From Clostridioides difficile_A (GTDB taxonomy: Bacteria; Bacillota; Clostridia; Peptostreptococcales; Peptostreptococcaceae), in the NCBI GenBank assembly GCA_945909635.1, contig OX246690.1, positions 2,232,001-2,296,000 of the forward strand: DNA of 64,000 nucleotides. Direction: 5' to 3'. A program made the translations under genes and the position numbers. Under the pieces are notes generated by a model, which searched no databases, was not told the DNA's origin, and saw only the letters and a program-made list of their open reading frames with translations. Below are positions 1-7,588 of the stretch, one piece after another. Positions within the stretch are counted from its first letter, which is position 1, and each line of letters starts with the position of its first letter.

Positions 1-501
1 TTTAGATACTATATTATTTTTTGCATCCAATCCAAAAGGGTATGGCTCTACTATATCGTCTTCTGGATGTATAACAACCTCATTTCCTTCTGCTTCCTTT
101 GCATTAAACACAGGTTTTAAAATTTCATAATCTACCTTTATCATCTTCAACGCTTTAAGTGCTGTTTTTTCATCTTCTGCTGCCACTAATGCCACTTCAT
201 CACCAACAAATCTAACTGTATCTTCAAGCAAAACTCTGTCATAAGGAGATGCTTCTGGCTCTGTTTGACCTGGAACACAATATCTAACTTGTGGTACATC
301 TTTATAAGTATAAATGCCCACAACACCTGGAATTTTTTCAGCTTTTGATGTATCTATATTCTTTATTTTTGCATGTGCATGTGGACTTCTAAGTAATTTT
401 AATGTCAAAACATCTTTATGCATGATGAGGTCTTCAGTATATAGAGGCTTCCCTGTAACAATGGCTGTACTATCTATCTTTCTTATCCCCTTAGTAATCA
501 T
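1..501 (-). CDS. Xanthine dehydrogenase-family molybdenum subunit, N-terminal part (cut by window edge)
   Basis: This is the first 167 codons of a molybdopterin-binding hydroxylase large subunit; the gene continues beyond position 1. The start at 501 has a GGGAGG ribosome binding site 8-9 bases upstream. The visible part contains the RKIDS-TGKPLYTED opening, the LLRSPHAHAKI stretch and the VGDEVA motif, all typical of the aldehyde oxidase/xanthine dehydrogenase a/b hammerhead domain. It is very similar to the N-terminus of the protein at 7589-9880. It lies 2 bases after the FAD subunit gene, so the two are co-transcribed. The molybdenum-binding half and catalytic glutamate are off-window, so substrate cannot be judged; a purine is inferred from the neighbouring permease. 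Confidence 0.9.
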   Translation of the reverse strand, partial: MITKGIRKIDSTAIVTGKPLYTEDLIMHKDVLTLKLLRSPHAHAKIKNIDTSKAEKIPGVVGIYTYKDVPQVRYCVPGQTEPEASPYDRVLLEDTVRFVGDEVALVAAEDEKTALKALKMIKVDYEILKPVFNAKEAEGNEVVIHPEDDIVEPYPFGLDAKNNIVSK

Positions 502-503
502 TA

Positions 504-1289
504 TTAGTTTCCTCCCTCAATAACATTATACATCCTTTTAACTAGTGCACTTGCCATGTCTATTCTATAATCTTTACTAGCTCTCATATTACTTCCATAA
601 GTTAATTCCTCACTTGCAATAATAGATGCCTTATCTATATCTTTTTCTTCACTTAATATAGTACTTGCTCCAAGAGCTATTTTTGCCCTTTGAGGTCTCG
701 CTCCAATTGCTATTTTGTAAGTATTATTTTCTTTCAACATGGCTGAGTTTAATATAGGAAAATCTCCTGTACATTTTCTTATTGAATCAAAAACAGCTAT
801 TGCATCTCTTTTTGGAAGTATTACCTCAACTAATATGTCTTTACTTAACTTATTATCTAAAAACTCATTTAATTCTAAGACTCCTTCTTTGTATAATCTT
901 ACCTTTGCTCCAACAACTAAAAGTGCTGGTATTAAATCAGAAAAACCGTACTTTGAAAATACACTAGCACCAATTCTAACACCTTGTCTAAATTGAACTC
1001 CTACTATATTAGAAACAGCACTTGAAACTATTCCACTACAGTAATTTTTAATAGTTTTATCAATTTCTAAACTTCTAAGAGATGTATCTGCACCTATAAG
1101 AATATTTTTCTCATCTTCCCTTATATAATTTAGATTTATCGCCTTTAAATCTATGGCTGTTCCTATATTCTTATTACTTAATTTTATAAATCCGCACCCA
1201 CCTAGAATAACATTATTCTTTTTAGAAGTTAAAATTTTATATGCTTCTTCTAAGCTTTCTGGAACTGTATATTCTTTTATAGTAACCAT
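504..1289 (-). CDS. FAD-binding subunit of molybdenum hydroxylase
   Basis: A 261-residue flavin subunit (YgfM/XdhB/CoxM family) that would pass electrons from the iron-sulfur subunit to the cell's acceptor. The N-terminal FAD-binding fold shows VILGGCGFIKL (about 27-37) and IGADTSLRSLE (about 65-75), and the C-terminal CO-dehydrogenase flavoprotein domain follows. The start has a GGGGG ribosome binding site. It is a close paralogue of the protein at 9870-10664, sharing long identical stretches, which points to duplication of a hydroxylase gene set. It sits between the permease and the Mo subunit. No 2Fe-2S subunit gene is visible in this unit; it may lie off the left edge. Confidence 0.9.
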   Translation of the reverse strand: MVTIKEYTVPESLEEAYKILTSKKNNVILGGCGFIKLSNKNIGTAIDLKAINLNYIREDEKNILIGADTSLRSLEIDKTIKNYCSGIVSSAVSNIVGVQFRQGVRIGASVFSKYGFSDLIPALLVVGAKVRLYKEGVLELNEFLDNKLSKDILVEVILPKRDAIAVFDSIRKCTGDFPILNSAMLKENNTYKIAIGARPQRAKIALGASTILSEEKDIDKASIIASEELTYGSNMRASKDYRIDMASALVKRMYNVIEGGN

Positions 1290-1354
1290 CTTATCCCCCT
1301 GTCATCATACTTATTAAAAATTGAAACTTTTAAATCTATCTTTTAATTTATATC

Positions 1355-1386
1355 AATAAATGTGATATGTCTGATTCACATTTATT
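1355..1386 (-). other. Intercistronic hairpin
   Basis: A 10-bp perfect stem (1355-1364 with 1377-1386) lies between the permease and the FAD subunit gene. No clear uridine tract follows on the minus strand, so it looks more like an mRNA-stabilising or partial-termination hairpin than a full terminator. Confidence 0.4.
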
Positions 1387-1397
1387 AACTCTTTACA

Positions 1398-2756
1398 TTA
1401 TAAATTTTCCTTTTTATCTTCAACTTTGTTATTCCTACTTTTCGGAAATTTTGCCATATACAAAGCTTGAACTATTATGGCTACCATTGCTCCTGAAACT
1501 ACACTTGAATCTGCAAATAAGGTTTCTATAAACTTTGGAAACTTTTCAAGAACTTGAGGAGCCACCATAAATCCTATGCCAGAAGCCATAGAAAGACCTA
1601 ATATCATGCTATTTTCTTGATTGAACCCATCCATACTAACAAGTCTTAAACCAGATGTTGTAAGGGTTGAAAATATAACAAGTGTTGCTCCCCCAACCAC
1701 ACAAGGAGGAATGGTTCTTATCAAATTAGCTAGCAAAGGTGATATTCCTGCCAAAAATAGCCCAATTCCCCCAATAGCCAATACAAATTTACTTACAATT
1801 TTCGTATTGGAAACGATTGCAGAATTTTGACCAAACATCCCCATTGGAGTTGCAGAAAATAATGCACCTATCGTAGATAGTACTCCATTTCCTAAAACAG
1901 CAGAAGAAAGTTCTTCATCTGTTACTTGTCTATTGAGTCCCCCTACTGCAGAAAGCGTACATGCACCCATAATATCTGCTATTTCAACCAAATATATTAT
2001 TGAAAACATCACTACAACTTCGATTCTTATATCTAGACCAAAAATAAGTGGTTTTGGAAGCGCTACCAAAGTAAACTCTTGAATTGAAGAAAAATTTACA
2101 ATACCCAAAATTAGTGATAAAATGTATCCAAAAATTATACTAACTAATATTGATGCATCTTTAAACAATCCTCTTCCATACTTGTTTAATCCTAATATCA
2201 TAAGAGATACAGAGATTCCAACTATAAAATTAATTGGCTGTCCAAAAGTTTCATTTCCCATACCTCCAGCTAAGTTTTTTATAGCTATTGGAAAAAGTCC
2301 AAGACCCATACATGCGACTATTGTTCCAGATACAACTGGAGTAAATATAAATCGTATTTTTTTAAGACCAAAACCAATTATAATTATTACTATTCCAGCT
2401 ATTATTTGAGAACCAAATAAGACTGGCAACCCATACTTTCCTGCAACAGAGACTCCAGCTCCTATAAACATAGCTGTAGCTCCCATTATAACTGGTATCC
2501 CTCCCCCTAATTTAAATCCTTTAAATAGAGGTATTGGATATAATTGTAATAAAGTTGATATTCCTGCAAAAACTAGTGCTGCTTGAATCAAGAGTGTTGA
2601 CATTTTATGATCAAGCCCAGCTGCATTTGCAACCAATATAGCTGGTAAACAACTTCCTATTACCATCGCCATTAAGTGTTGTAACCCTAAAGGTACGGCT
2701 TCCTTTAGTGGTGGTATTCCGTCTAATTCAAATTTTGATGTACTTTTTGCTTTCAT
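1398..2756 (-). CDS. NCS2-family xanthine/uric acid (nucleobase) permease
   Basis: A 452-residue membrane protein of the nucleobase-cation symporter 2 family, the family of XanQ, UapA and PbuX. The N-terminus carries the GIPPLKEAVPLGLQHLMAM opening typical of this group. About 12-14 hydrophobic segments follow. The conserved acidic segment EIADIMGAC and the GQNSAIV motif correspond to the substrate-binding TM8 and TM10 region. It is the first gene of a unit that continues into a molybdenum hydroxylase, so it probably imports the purine that enzyme uses. The start has a GGGAG ribosome binding site. Its probable sigma-54 promoter lies about 1 kb upstream at 3813-3831, with an intron-like RNA in between. 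Exact substrate unknown. Confidence 0.88.
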   Translation of the reverse strand: MKAKSTSKFELDGIPPLKEAVPLGLQHLMAMVIGSCLPAILVANAAGLDHKMSTLLIQAALVFAGISTLLQLYPIPLFKGFKLGGGIPVIMGATAMFIGAGVSVAGKYGLPVLFGSQIIAGIVIIIIGFGLKKIRFIFTPVVSGTIVACMGLGLFPIAIKNLAGGMGNETFGQPINFIVGISVSLMILGLNKYGRGLFKDASILVSIIFGYILSLILGIVNFSSIQEFTLVALPKPLIFGLDIRIEVVVMFSIIYLVEIADIMGACTLSAVGGLNRQVTDEELSSAVLGNGVLSTIGALFSATPMGMFGQNSAIVSNTKIVSKFVLAIGGIGLFLAGISPLLANLIRTIPPCVVGGATLVIFSTLTTSGLRLVSMDGFNQENSMILGLSMASGIGFMVAPQVLEKFPKFIETLFADSSVVSGAMVAIIVQALYMAKFPKSRNNKVEDKKENL

Positions 2757-3099
2757 AATAAAAACTCCCGTTACATAAAACTTATTGAATTATATAAATA
2801 CTTAAAAATCTAATATATTAAATTAAATGACGTTTATAAATTTTGATTACACTTCCTTATACATTTAAGTCTTTACTCTTAAAGAATACGTACAATAAAT
2901 TTAATTATTAACAAATAAACTTATTCTATCATTTTGTATATGTTATTATACAGTAGCTTACAAACATAAGAATATTATAGCTATGAATTTTTAATTTTTT
3001 ACAATAAATTTAATCCAAGTTAAATCTTTCAATCTTAATAATTATAAGTTATAAGTTTTCATAAGTATTTATATTTTGTAAGTTTTAAACATTTACCTA

Positions 3100-3495
3100 T
3101 AAACGCTACTTTATAGATGCCACTTTAAATCCAGTGACCTCATACTTTCATATGAGCGTAGACTATTTCTTCATCTTCAGCATTACCTGTTAAGAGCAAC
3201 CCGTTTCCACTATCAATAGCTTATAGTGTACTCTCTCTCGAGATAGTCGTTTGACCTTCCTATTTCTAGGCTTGGCGACCAAATGTCCATTATTAAGTAC
3301 TTAGGCTCTCACCATATACCATCCTTACTATTGTTTCTGGTTTTCACCACATTCATAAAAGTTTCTTTCTATCTTTTATTGTAGTTGCAAGGCTTTAGGA
3401 TTTACTGGTTTTAAAGTTGTGTCCTACATAGATTTCTCCATGTACGGGGCCAAAAGTACAACTCATTTAATATACTTTGCTTTACCCCCTGTAAA
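3100..3495 (-). ncRNA. Group I intron-like ribozyme, possibly an IStron remnant
   Basis: This stretch has a higher GC content than its flanks and folds, on the minus strand, in group I intron order. A short P2-like hairpin pairs 3425-3429 with 3440-3444. A P6-like CCTA-GAAA-TAGG hairpin is at 3259-3270, followed by GGAAGGTCAAACGACTATC, which closely resembles the segment leading into P7. The P7 strands GACTAT (3243-3248) and ATAGTC (3161-3166) are complementary. A P8-like hairpin pairs 3208-3213 with 3223-3228, and a P9-like hairpin pairs 3139-3144 with 3151-3156. No homing endonuclease or transposase is present. Clostridia are known to carry IStrons, which join a group I intron to an IS605-type element; this could be one that has lost its genes. 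Exact ends are estimates. Confidence 0.65.
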
Positions 3496-3812
3496 TAATA
3501 TTATTTACTCTTTCACTGTTTTTGTTATTAAATTAATTAAATGATAATTAATCTAAGCATAAAATAATTTTTTAATTTAAACTCAAAATATTTATGAATA
3601 TTTTATAATATAATTCTCATAAGACAGAAAAACTTAATAAGCTATGTATCTCAGTTGTATCAATGTACTCTCCTTTACTATATTTGTACCTGCAACATAA
3701 AACATACAAGTTTCTATCTATTTTATAGATATATATTAATATCTATAATTAAAATAGTAATATTGTTTGTGTAATAAGAGCTTTATTTACATTACTATTT
3801 ATAGTTTTTATA

Positions 3813-3831
3813 GAGCAATTTTAATGCCAAT
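3813..3831 (-). promoter_or_regulatory. Sigma-54 promoter of the left-edge permease/hydroxylase unit
   Basis: On the minus strand the sequence reads ATTGGCATTAAAATTGCTC. The invariant GG (3827-3828) and GC (3815-3816) are separated by exactly 10 bases, the sigma-54 -24/-12 spacing. The site is nearly identical to those at 16688, 25072 and 26543. The next gene on this strand is the permease starting at 2756, leaving a leader of about 1 kb. Confidence 0.75.
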
Positions 3832-3961
3832 ATTTACGTATATTTATTTGTTATAAAATTTTTGTAATTTTATTGATAAAATTTTACTTATTTCAACCGT
3901 TCTATCAAATTTTCGCATTTAAATTTTAAGTTTTATTTTTATAATTTCATTATATCTACAT

Positions 3962-4000
3962 AAAAAAAGACCTTAAAATAAAATTTTAACGGTCTTTTCT
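3962..4000 (-). terminator. Terminator of the coiled-coil gene
   Basis: The stem AAAAGACC (3965-3972) pairs with GGTCTTTT (3991-3998), extended by an AT-rich inner stem. A run of seven A at 3962-3968 gives the uridine tract on the minus strand. It lies 110 bases past the stop at 4110. Confidence 0.75.
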
Positions 4001-4109
4001 CAAATTTTTATTTTCATTTCTAAAATTTATAATAAATAACAGTAACATTATAAGCCTTTTTTATATAATATTTTTTATTTTGTGGATGATAAATTAGTGA
4101 ATTAAGATA

Positions 4110-4895
4110 TTATCTGACTGATTTTAGTTTAACAATATCACTCCAATTTTTACTAGTAGCTAACTCTACTAAATTTAAATCTCTTCTTATTTCAGAAACA
4201 TCTTCTTTTATAGCATTTGTATCACCTTTTATATATGCTATATTATGCTCCATACTATCATGAGTAGCTTTATTTATTTCAGAATTATGTAATAAGCTTC
4301 CTAAAATATTGCTCTGCTCTTCCTGTATCTCTTTCATTGATTTTTCTTCACGTTCTAGAACATCAATCTTTACTTCAATTCCATATAATTTCTCATTTGC
4401 TGTAGATATTTCGTCCTTAATTCCACTCATATCTTCACTAATATTATTTATTTTGCTTTGCATAGAGTTCATCTCTGATTTAACTCCAGATATATCTTCT
4501 TTCATCGCAATCATATCTTGTTTTACATCAGACATATCTTCTTTTACCATACTTGTCTCCTGTTTTAATCCAGTTATTTCTTTTTTCATTAAATTTACTT
4601 CTTGCTTCACTTCAGACATATCTTCTTTTAGAACAGTTATCTCTTGTTTTACTTCAGATATATCGCTCTTTAATACAGTTATCTCTTGTTTCATTTCAGA
4701 CATATCGTCCTTTAACATTGTTATCTCTTGTTTCATTTCAGACATATCGTCTTTTACCACAGTTATTTCTTGTTTTACTTCAGACATATCGCTCTTTAAT
4801 GCAGTTATTTCTTGTTTTACTTCAGACATATCTTCTTTTATACTAACTACATCTTTATTTATAATATGTAATAATTCTAAAATCTTATCTTGCAC
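4110..4895 (-). CDS. Coiled-coil protein with 14-residue tandem repeats
   Basis: A 261-residue, charged, cysteine-free protein. Residues 21-146 consist of nine consecutive 14-residue units close to DMSEVKQEITVLK, i.e. two heptads each, which predicts a long continuous coiled coil. Residues 147-225 keep a looser version of the pattern, and the C-terminus (about 226-261) is non-repetitive. There is no signal peptide or membrane segment, so it is probably cytoplasmic. I do not recognise a named family; the design resembles structural or scaffold coiled coils and phage-like fibre stalks, but neither is supported by neighbours. It is a single-gene unit with its own terminator. The DNA repeat is 42 bp, so the copy number may vary between strains. 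Confidence 0.8.
   Translation of the reverse strand: MQDKILELLHIINKDVVSIKEDMSEVKQEITALKSDMSEVKQEITVVKDDMSEMKQEITMLKDDMSEMKQEITVLKSDISEVKQEITVLKEDMSEVKQEVNLMKKEITGLKQETSMVKEDMSDVKQDMIAMKEDISGVKSEMNSMQSKINNISEDMSGIKDEISTANEKLYGIEVKIDVLEREEKSMKEIQEEQSNILGSLLHNSEINKATHDSMEHNIAYIKGDTNAIKEDVSEIRRDLNLVELATSKNWSDIVKLKSVR
4458..4835 (-). repeat. 42-bp tandem repeat, nine units, inside coding sequence
   Basis: Each unit encodes 14 residues of the coiled-coil gene. The first six units are the most alike (DMSEVKQEIT or DMSEMKQEIT); the later three have diverged. Sequence similarity between units is visible at DNA level, e.g. repeated ATCTCTTGTTTCATTTCAGA on the plus strand, which favours slippage or unequal recombination. 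Confidence 0.85.
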
Positions 4896-5057
4896 TTACA
4901 TCACCATCCCTATTAATTATTATAACATTTTATACAAATGCTATACAATGTTAACATATCTATAAAACAATTATTAATAATTAATCAAAATATAAAATAA
5001 TTTCAAATAAACCTATTTTTCATTGTTGAAATGATGAAAATATACTTAATTTCATAC

Positions 5058-5108
5058 AAAAAGGGTGCCTCATGAACTAAAAAGTTCATCTTGAGACACA
5101 CCCTTTTA
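5058..5108 (-). terminator. Terminator of the main purine catabolic operon
   Basis: A long hairpin with outer stem AAAAGGGTG (5059-5067) and CACACCCTTTT, and inner stem TGAACT/AGTTCA, is flanked by A and T runs on both sides. It lies about 45 bases past the stop at 5154, at the end of the gene series that begins at 16639. Confidence 0.85.
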
Positions 5109-5153
5109 TTTCTATATAAAGTTTTATTTTTTAATTATTCTTTACAAAATAAC

Positions 5154-6239
5154 CTATGCATTCAATTCTGAACATGAAATTTTTCTTCCAAGTGCTTTTG
5201 GTTTACAAACTGATATGCAAAGACCACAGTATCTACACTCTTCTTCATTTAACTCCATCTTATCATTTAATTTTCTTGCTTGATATGCACATACTCTCTC
5301 ACACATCTTACATTTAGTACATTTTTCTTCATCATAAGTAAATTCAAAGCTAAGTCTTTCATTTACGTCGCCCATATGCTTATGTACTATACCACAAGCA
5401 TTTTCTATAGTATTATACCCTAGTCTATTAAGATTAGATTTTAAGTCATCATGTATTTTAGATATTACTTGTGCACCTTTTAAAATTACCACTGAACATA
5501 TACCAACAAAGTCAGCACCTGCCATAATCATTTCTAATGCATCATCTCCACTAACACATCCACCTAAACCAATTATTGGTATATTGACTTCTTTTTTTAT
5601 TTCATAGATTCTTTGTAAAGTTATTGGCTTAATAGTTTCTCCACTTAGATATCCTATTCCGTTTCCACCTAATAAAGGTTGACCAGTTTCTATGTCTATT
5701 CTAAATGCTGGTCCTACAGAATCACAAGCAGTTATTGCATCTGCTCCTGCTTCTTCTAATTTTTTAGCAAAAGCTCCTATTTCATCTATCATAGGAGGAA
5801 GTTTAACTATTACTGGTATATTTACTTTTTCTTTAGCATCTTTAAGCATTGGTATCAAATCTCTATAGTCATAAGATACTAATTCAATAAAGTCAGCTCC
5901 TGCATTTGCAACTTTCTCTACTAATTCACTGCTTTCTTCGATTGTATGACCTATTGAAGCTATACAGACAGTCCCATCTTTTTTCATTTGTGGTATTTCA
6001 AAATCTATCCATTGTTCTGGTTCAAAATCTGTCCATTTCTCATTATTTAAAAGAGCATTAGTTGTATTTCTAACCATATGTGGTGCTGGATTTATAGCTC
6101 TTTCTTTTCTTATAGTCTTAGTAACAACTGCCCCTGCTCCTGCATCACTTAATATTTTACATCCAGCTGCACTATATGTTAATGGTCCTGAACCTATTAT
6201 AAGTGGTGATTTTAATTCTTTACCTAAAAAATTGTACAT
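5154..6239 (-). CDS. PreA-like dihydropyrimidine/dihydroorotate dehydrogenase-family protein with two 4Fe-4S clusters
   Basis: An FMN-barrel oxidoreductase of the dihydroorotate dehydrogenase superfamily fused to a C-terminal 2[4Fe-4S] ferredoxin domain. The barrel begins with SPLIIGSGPL and includes GLGGCVSGDDALEMIMAGAD near the phosphate-binding site. The C-terminus carries two CxxCxxCxxxC motifs, CTKCKMCERVC and CRYCGLCISVC. This layout matches PreA, which reduces pyrimidine rings together with PreT; no preT is seen here. The start at 6239 is chosen because AGGGGAAG precedes it; the upstream extension to 6287 would overlap the ssnA-like gene. As the last gene of the purine operon it may reduce a purine-derived ring, but that is inference. 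Confidence 0.85.
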   Translation of the reverse strand: MYNFLGKELKSPLIIGSGPLTYSAAGCKILSDAGAGAVVTKTIRKERAINPAPHMVRNTTNALLNNEKWTDFEPEQWIDFEIPQMKKDGTVCIASIGHTIEESSELVEKVANAGADFIELVSYDYRDLIPMLKDAKEKVNIPVIVKLPPMIDEIGAFAKKLEEAGADAITACDSVGPAFRIDIETGQPLLGGNGIGYLSGETIKPITLQRIYEIKKEVNIPIIGLGGCVSGDDALEMIMAGADFVGICSVVILKGAQVISKIHDDLKSNLNRLGYNTIENACGIVHKHMGDVNERLSFEFTYDEEKCTKCKMCERVCAYQARKLNDKMELNEEECRYCGLCISVCKPKALGRKISCSELNA

Positions 6240-6274
6240 TATCTGCTTCCCCTTTTCATTTATATTTACATTCA

Positions 6275-7588
6275 TTAAAATTTCCAAAATTCACAAGCAA
6301 CTTCTTTCATCTCTTTAACAATAGCTTTTTTATCTAAATCAACTAATTGTTTTTCTTTTAAAATATGTCTACCATCTATGTATACATTTGATATAAATTC
6401 TTTTTTACCTTGTACTACTATCTGGTCAAATATGTTATCAAGAGTTACAGGAGTTTTGAATTCATCTTCCATAACTATTATATCAGCCTTATTGCCAGCT
6501 ACTATTTTACCAGATTTTTGAAGACCTAGTGCATGAGCACCATACTCTGTTGCCATTTTAAAGACCATATTTGCTGGCATTACAGATGCATCTTCTTCGA
6601 CTGATTTGTGCATTAAGAATGCACCTCTCATAACTTCAAAAAAATCATTTATATATCCATCTGTACCAAGTGCTACTTTTATACCTTTTTTAATCATTTT
6701 TGGTACTGGAGAAAAACCTCCACCTACTTCGCAGTTGCTAAGAGGCATATGAACCACTTTTACGCCTTTTTCTTTTAATATCTCTATCTCTTCATCATTT
6801 ACTTTTACACACTGAGAAGCTAATACAGTTTCATCCAATATTTCTAAATCATTATAGTATTCAACAGCTTTTTTACCAAAATGTTTTTCAGCATAGTTTG
6901 GTTCATATATACTCTCACATAAATGGAATTGCATTGGCGCATCTAATTTCTTTGCATCTTCTTTAGCTTGCTTAATAAATTTATCTGAACATGTAAAACT
7001 TGTATGAGTACACATTATTCCATTTATTAATTTACTATTTTCTCTACTCCACTTTATCAAATTAGAATTTTCATCTAAACATCTAAGCCCGTTTTCATAA
7101 CTTATTCTCTCGCAACTTTCTAGGGATAAAACCGCTTTCATCCCTATCTCTTCTAATATTTTACCTTGCTCAATTAAAGTTCCTACCTCTGTATTTGGAG
7201 CCTCTAGAGTATCACAAAAAGCTACTACACCAGATTCTATAAGCTCTATTGCTGATGCTTTAGTTGTTGCCTTTACTTCTTTTAATCCTATTCTGTTTTC
7301 TATAAATGGCCACCAATAATCATTTAAAAAACCTTCAAAATCAGTAAAATGTACGTTTGCAGGTATTCCTCTAGAAAGCACTCCATATTGGTGCATATGA
7401 CCATTAATGAATCCTGGCATTACTATAGCATCCGATTTATCTATTATTCGTTCAATATTTTTGTACTTTATTTCAACTTCTTCATTTGGTAATATATCTT
7501 TTATAATGTCATTTTCTACTACAACAGCATAATTTGTATATATTTCATCAGCAGAAGATATTAAGTATTTACTTTTTATAGCAATCAT
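6275..7588 (-). CDS. ssnA: SsnA-like amidohydrolase (chlorohydrolase/aminohydrolase family)
   Basis: A 437-residue cytoplasmic metal-dependent hydrolase. It shows the metal-binding GHMHQYG motif (H64, H66), the following LSRGIPAN segment typical of SsnA, FHLCES near residue 222, and the metal-ligand Asp in ALGTDGYINDFF near 315. Length and layout match E. coli SsnA, which lies beside ygfM and xdhD in the equivalent purine gene cluster. The start codon directly follows the stop of the Mo subunit gene (TAA ATG), so the two are translationally coupled. The expected reaction is hydrolytic removal of an amino group from, or ring opening of, a purine product; the substrate is not certain. Confidence 0.8.
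   Translation of the reverse strand: MIAIKSKYLISSADEIYTNYAVVVENDIIKDILPNEEVEIKYKNIERIIDKSDAIVMPGFINGHMHQYGVLSRGIPANVHFTDFEGFLNDYWWPFIENRIGLKEVKATTKASAIELIESGVVAFCDTLEAPNTEVGTLIEQGKILEEIGMKAVLSLESCERISYENGLRCLDENSNLIKWSRENSKLINGIMCTHTSFTCSDKFIKQAKEDAKKLDAPMQFHLCESIYEPNYAEKHFGKKAVEYYNDLEILDETVLASQCVKVNDEEIEILKEKGVKVVHMPLSNCEVGGGFSPVPKMIKKGIKVALGTDGYINDFFEVMRGAFLMHKSVEEDASVMPANMVFKMATEYGAHALGLQKSGKIVAGNKADIIVMEDEFKTPVTLDNIFDQIVVQGKKEFISNVYIDGRHILKEKQLVDLDKKAIVKEMKEVACEFWKF

Larger units (their letters stand above)
2757..4109. other. 1.35-kb intergenic region
   Basis: No credible protein-coding gene is seen. Reading on the minus strand it holds a terminator for the coiled-coil gene (3962-4000), a sigma-54 promoter (3813-3831), the intron-like RNA (3100-3495) and about 340 bases of AT-rich leader before the permease. 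The stretches 3500-3810 and 2760-3095 show no further recognisable signal. Confidence 0.7.

Noticed and set aside
3100..3495. Group II intron or tRNA/rRNA fragment
   Set aside because: No domain V-like hairpin or GTGYG start, and no cloverleaf; the P7 pairing and hairpin order fit group I better.
4458..4835. Possible CRISPR array from regularly spaced repeats
   Set aside because: Repeats are contiguous 42-bp coding units in frame, without unique spacers and without cas genes.
4309..4965. A 218-codon open frame on the plus strand opposite the coiled-coil gene
   Set aside because: It mirrors the repeat gene in antisense, is biased in Ser/Ile/Cys as expected for a complement of Lys/Glu/Met repeats, and lacks a ribosome binding site.
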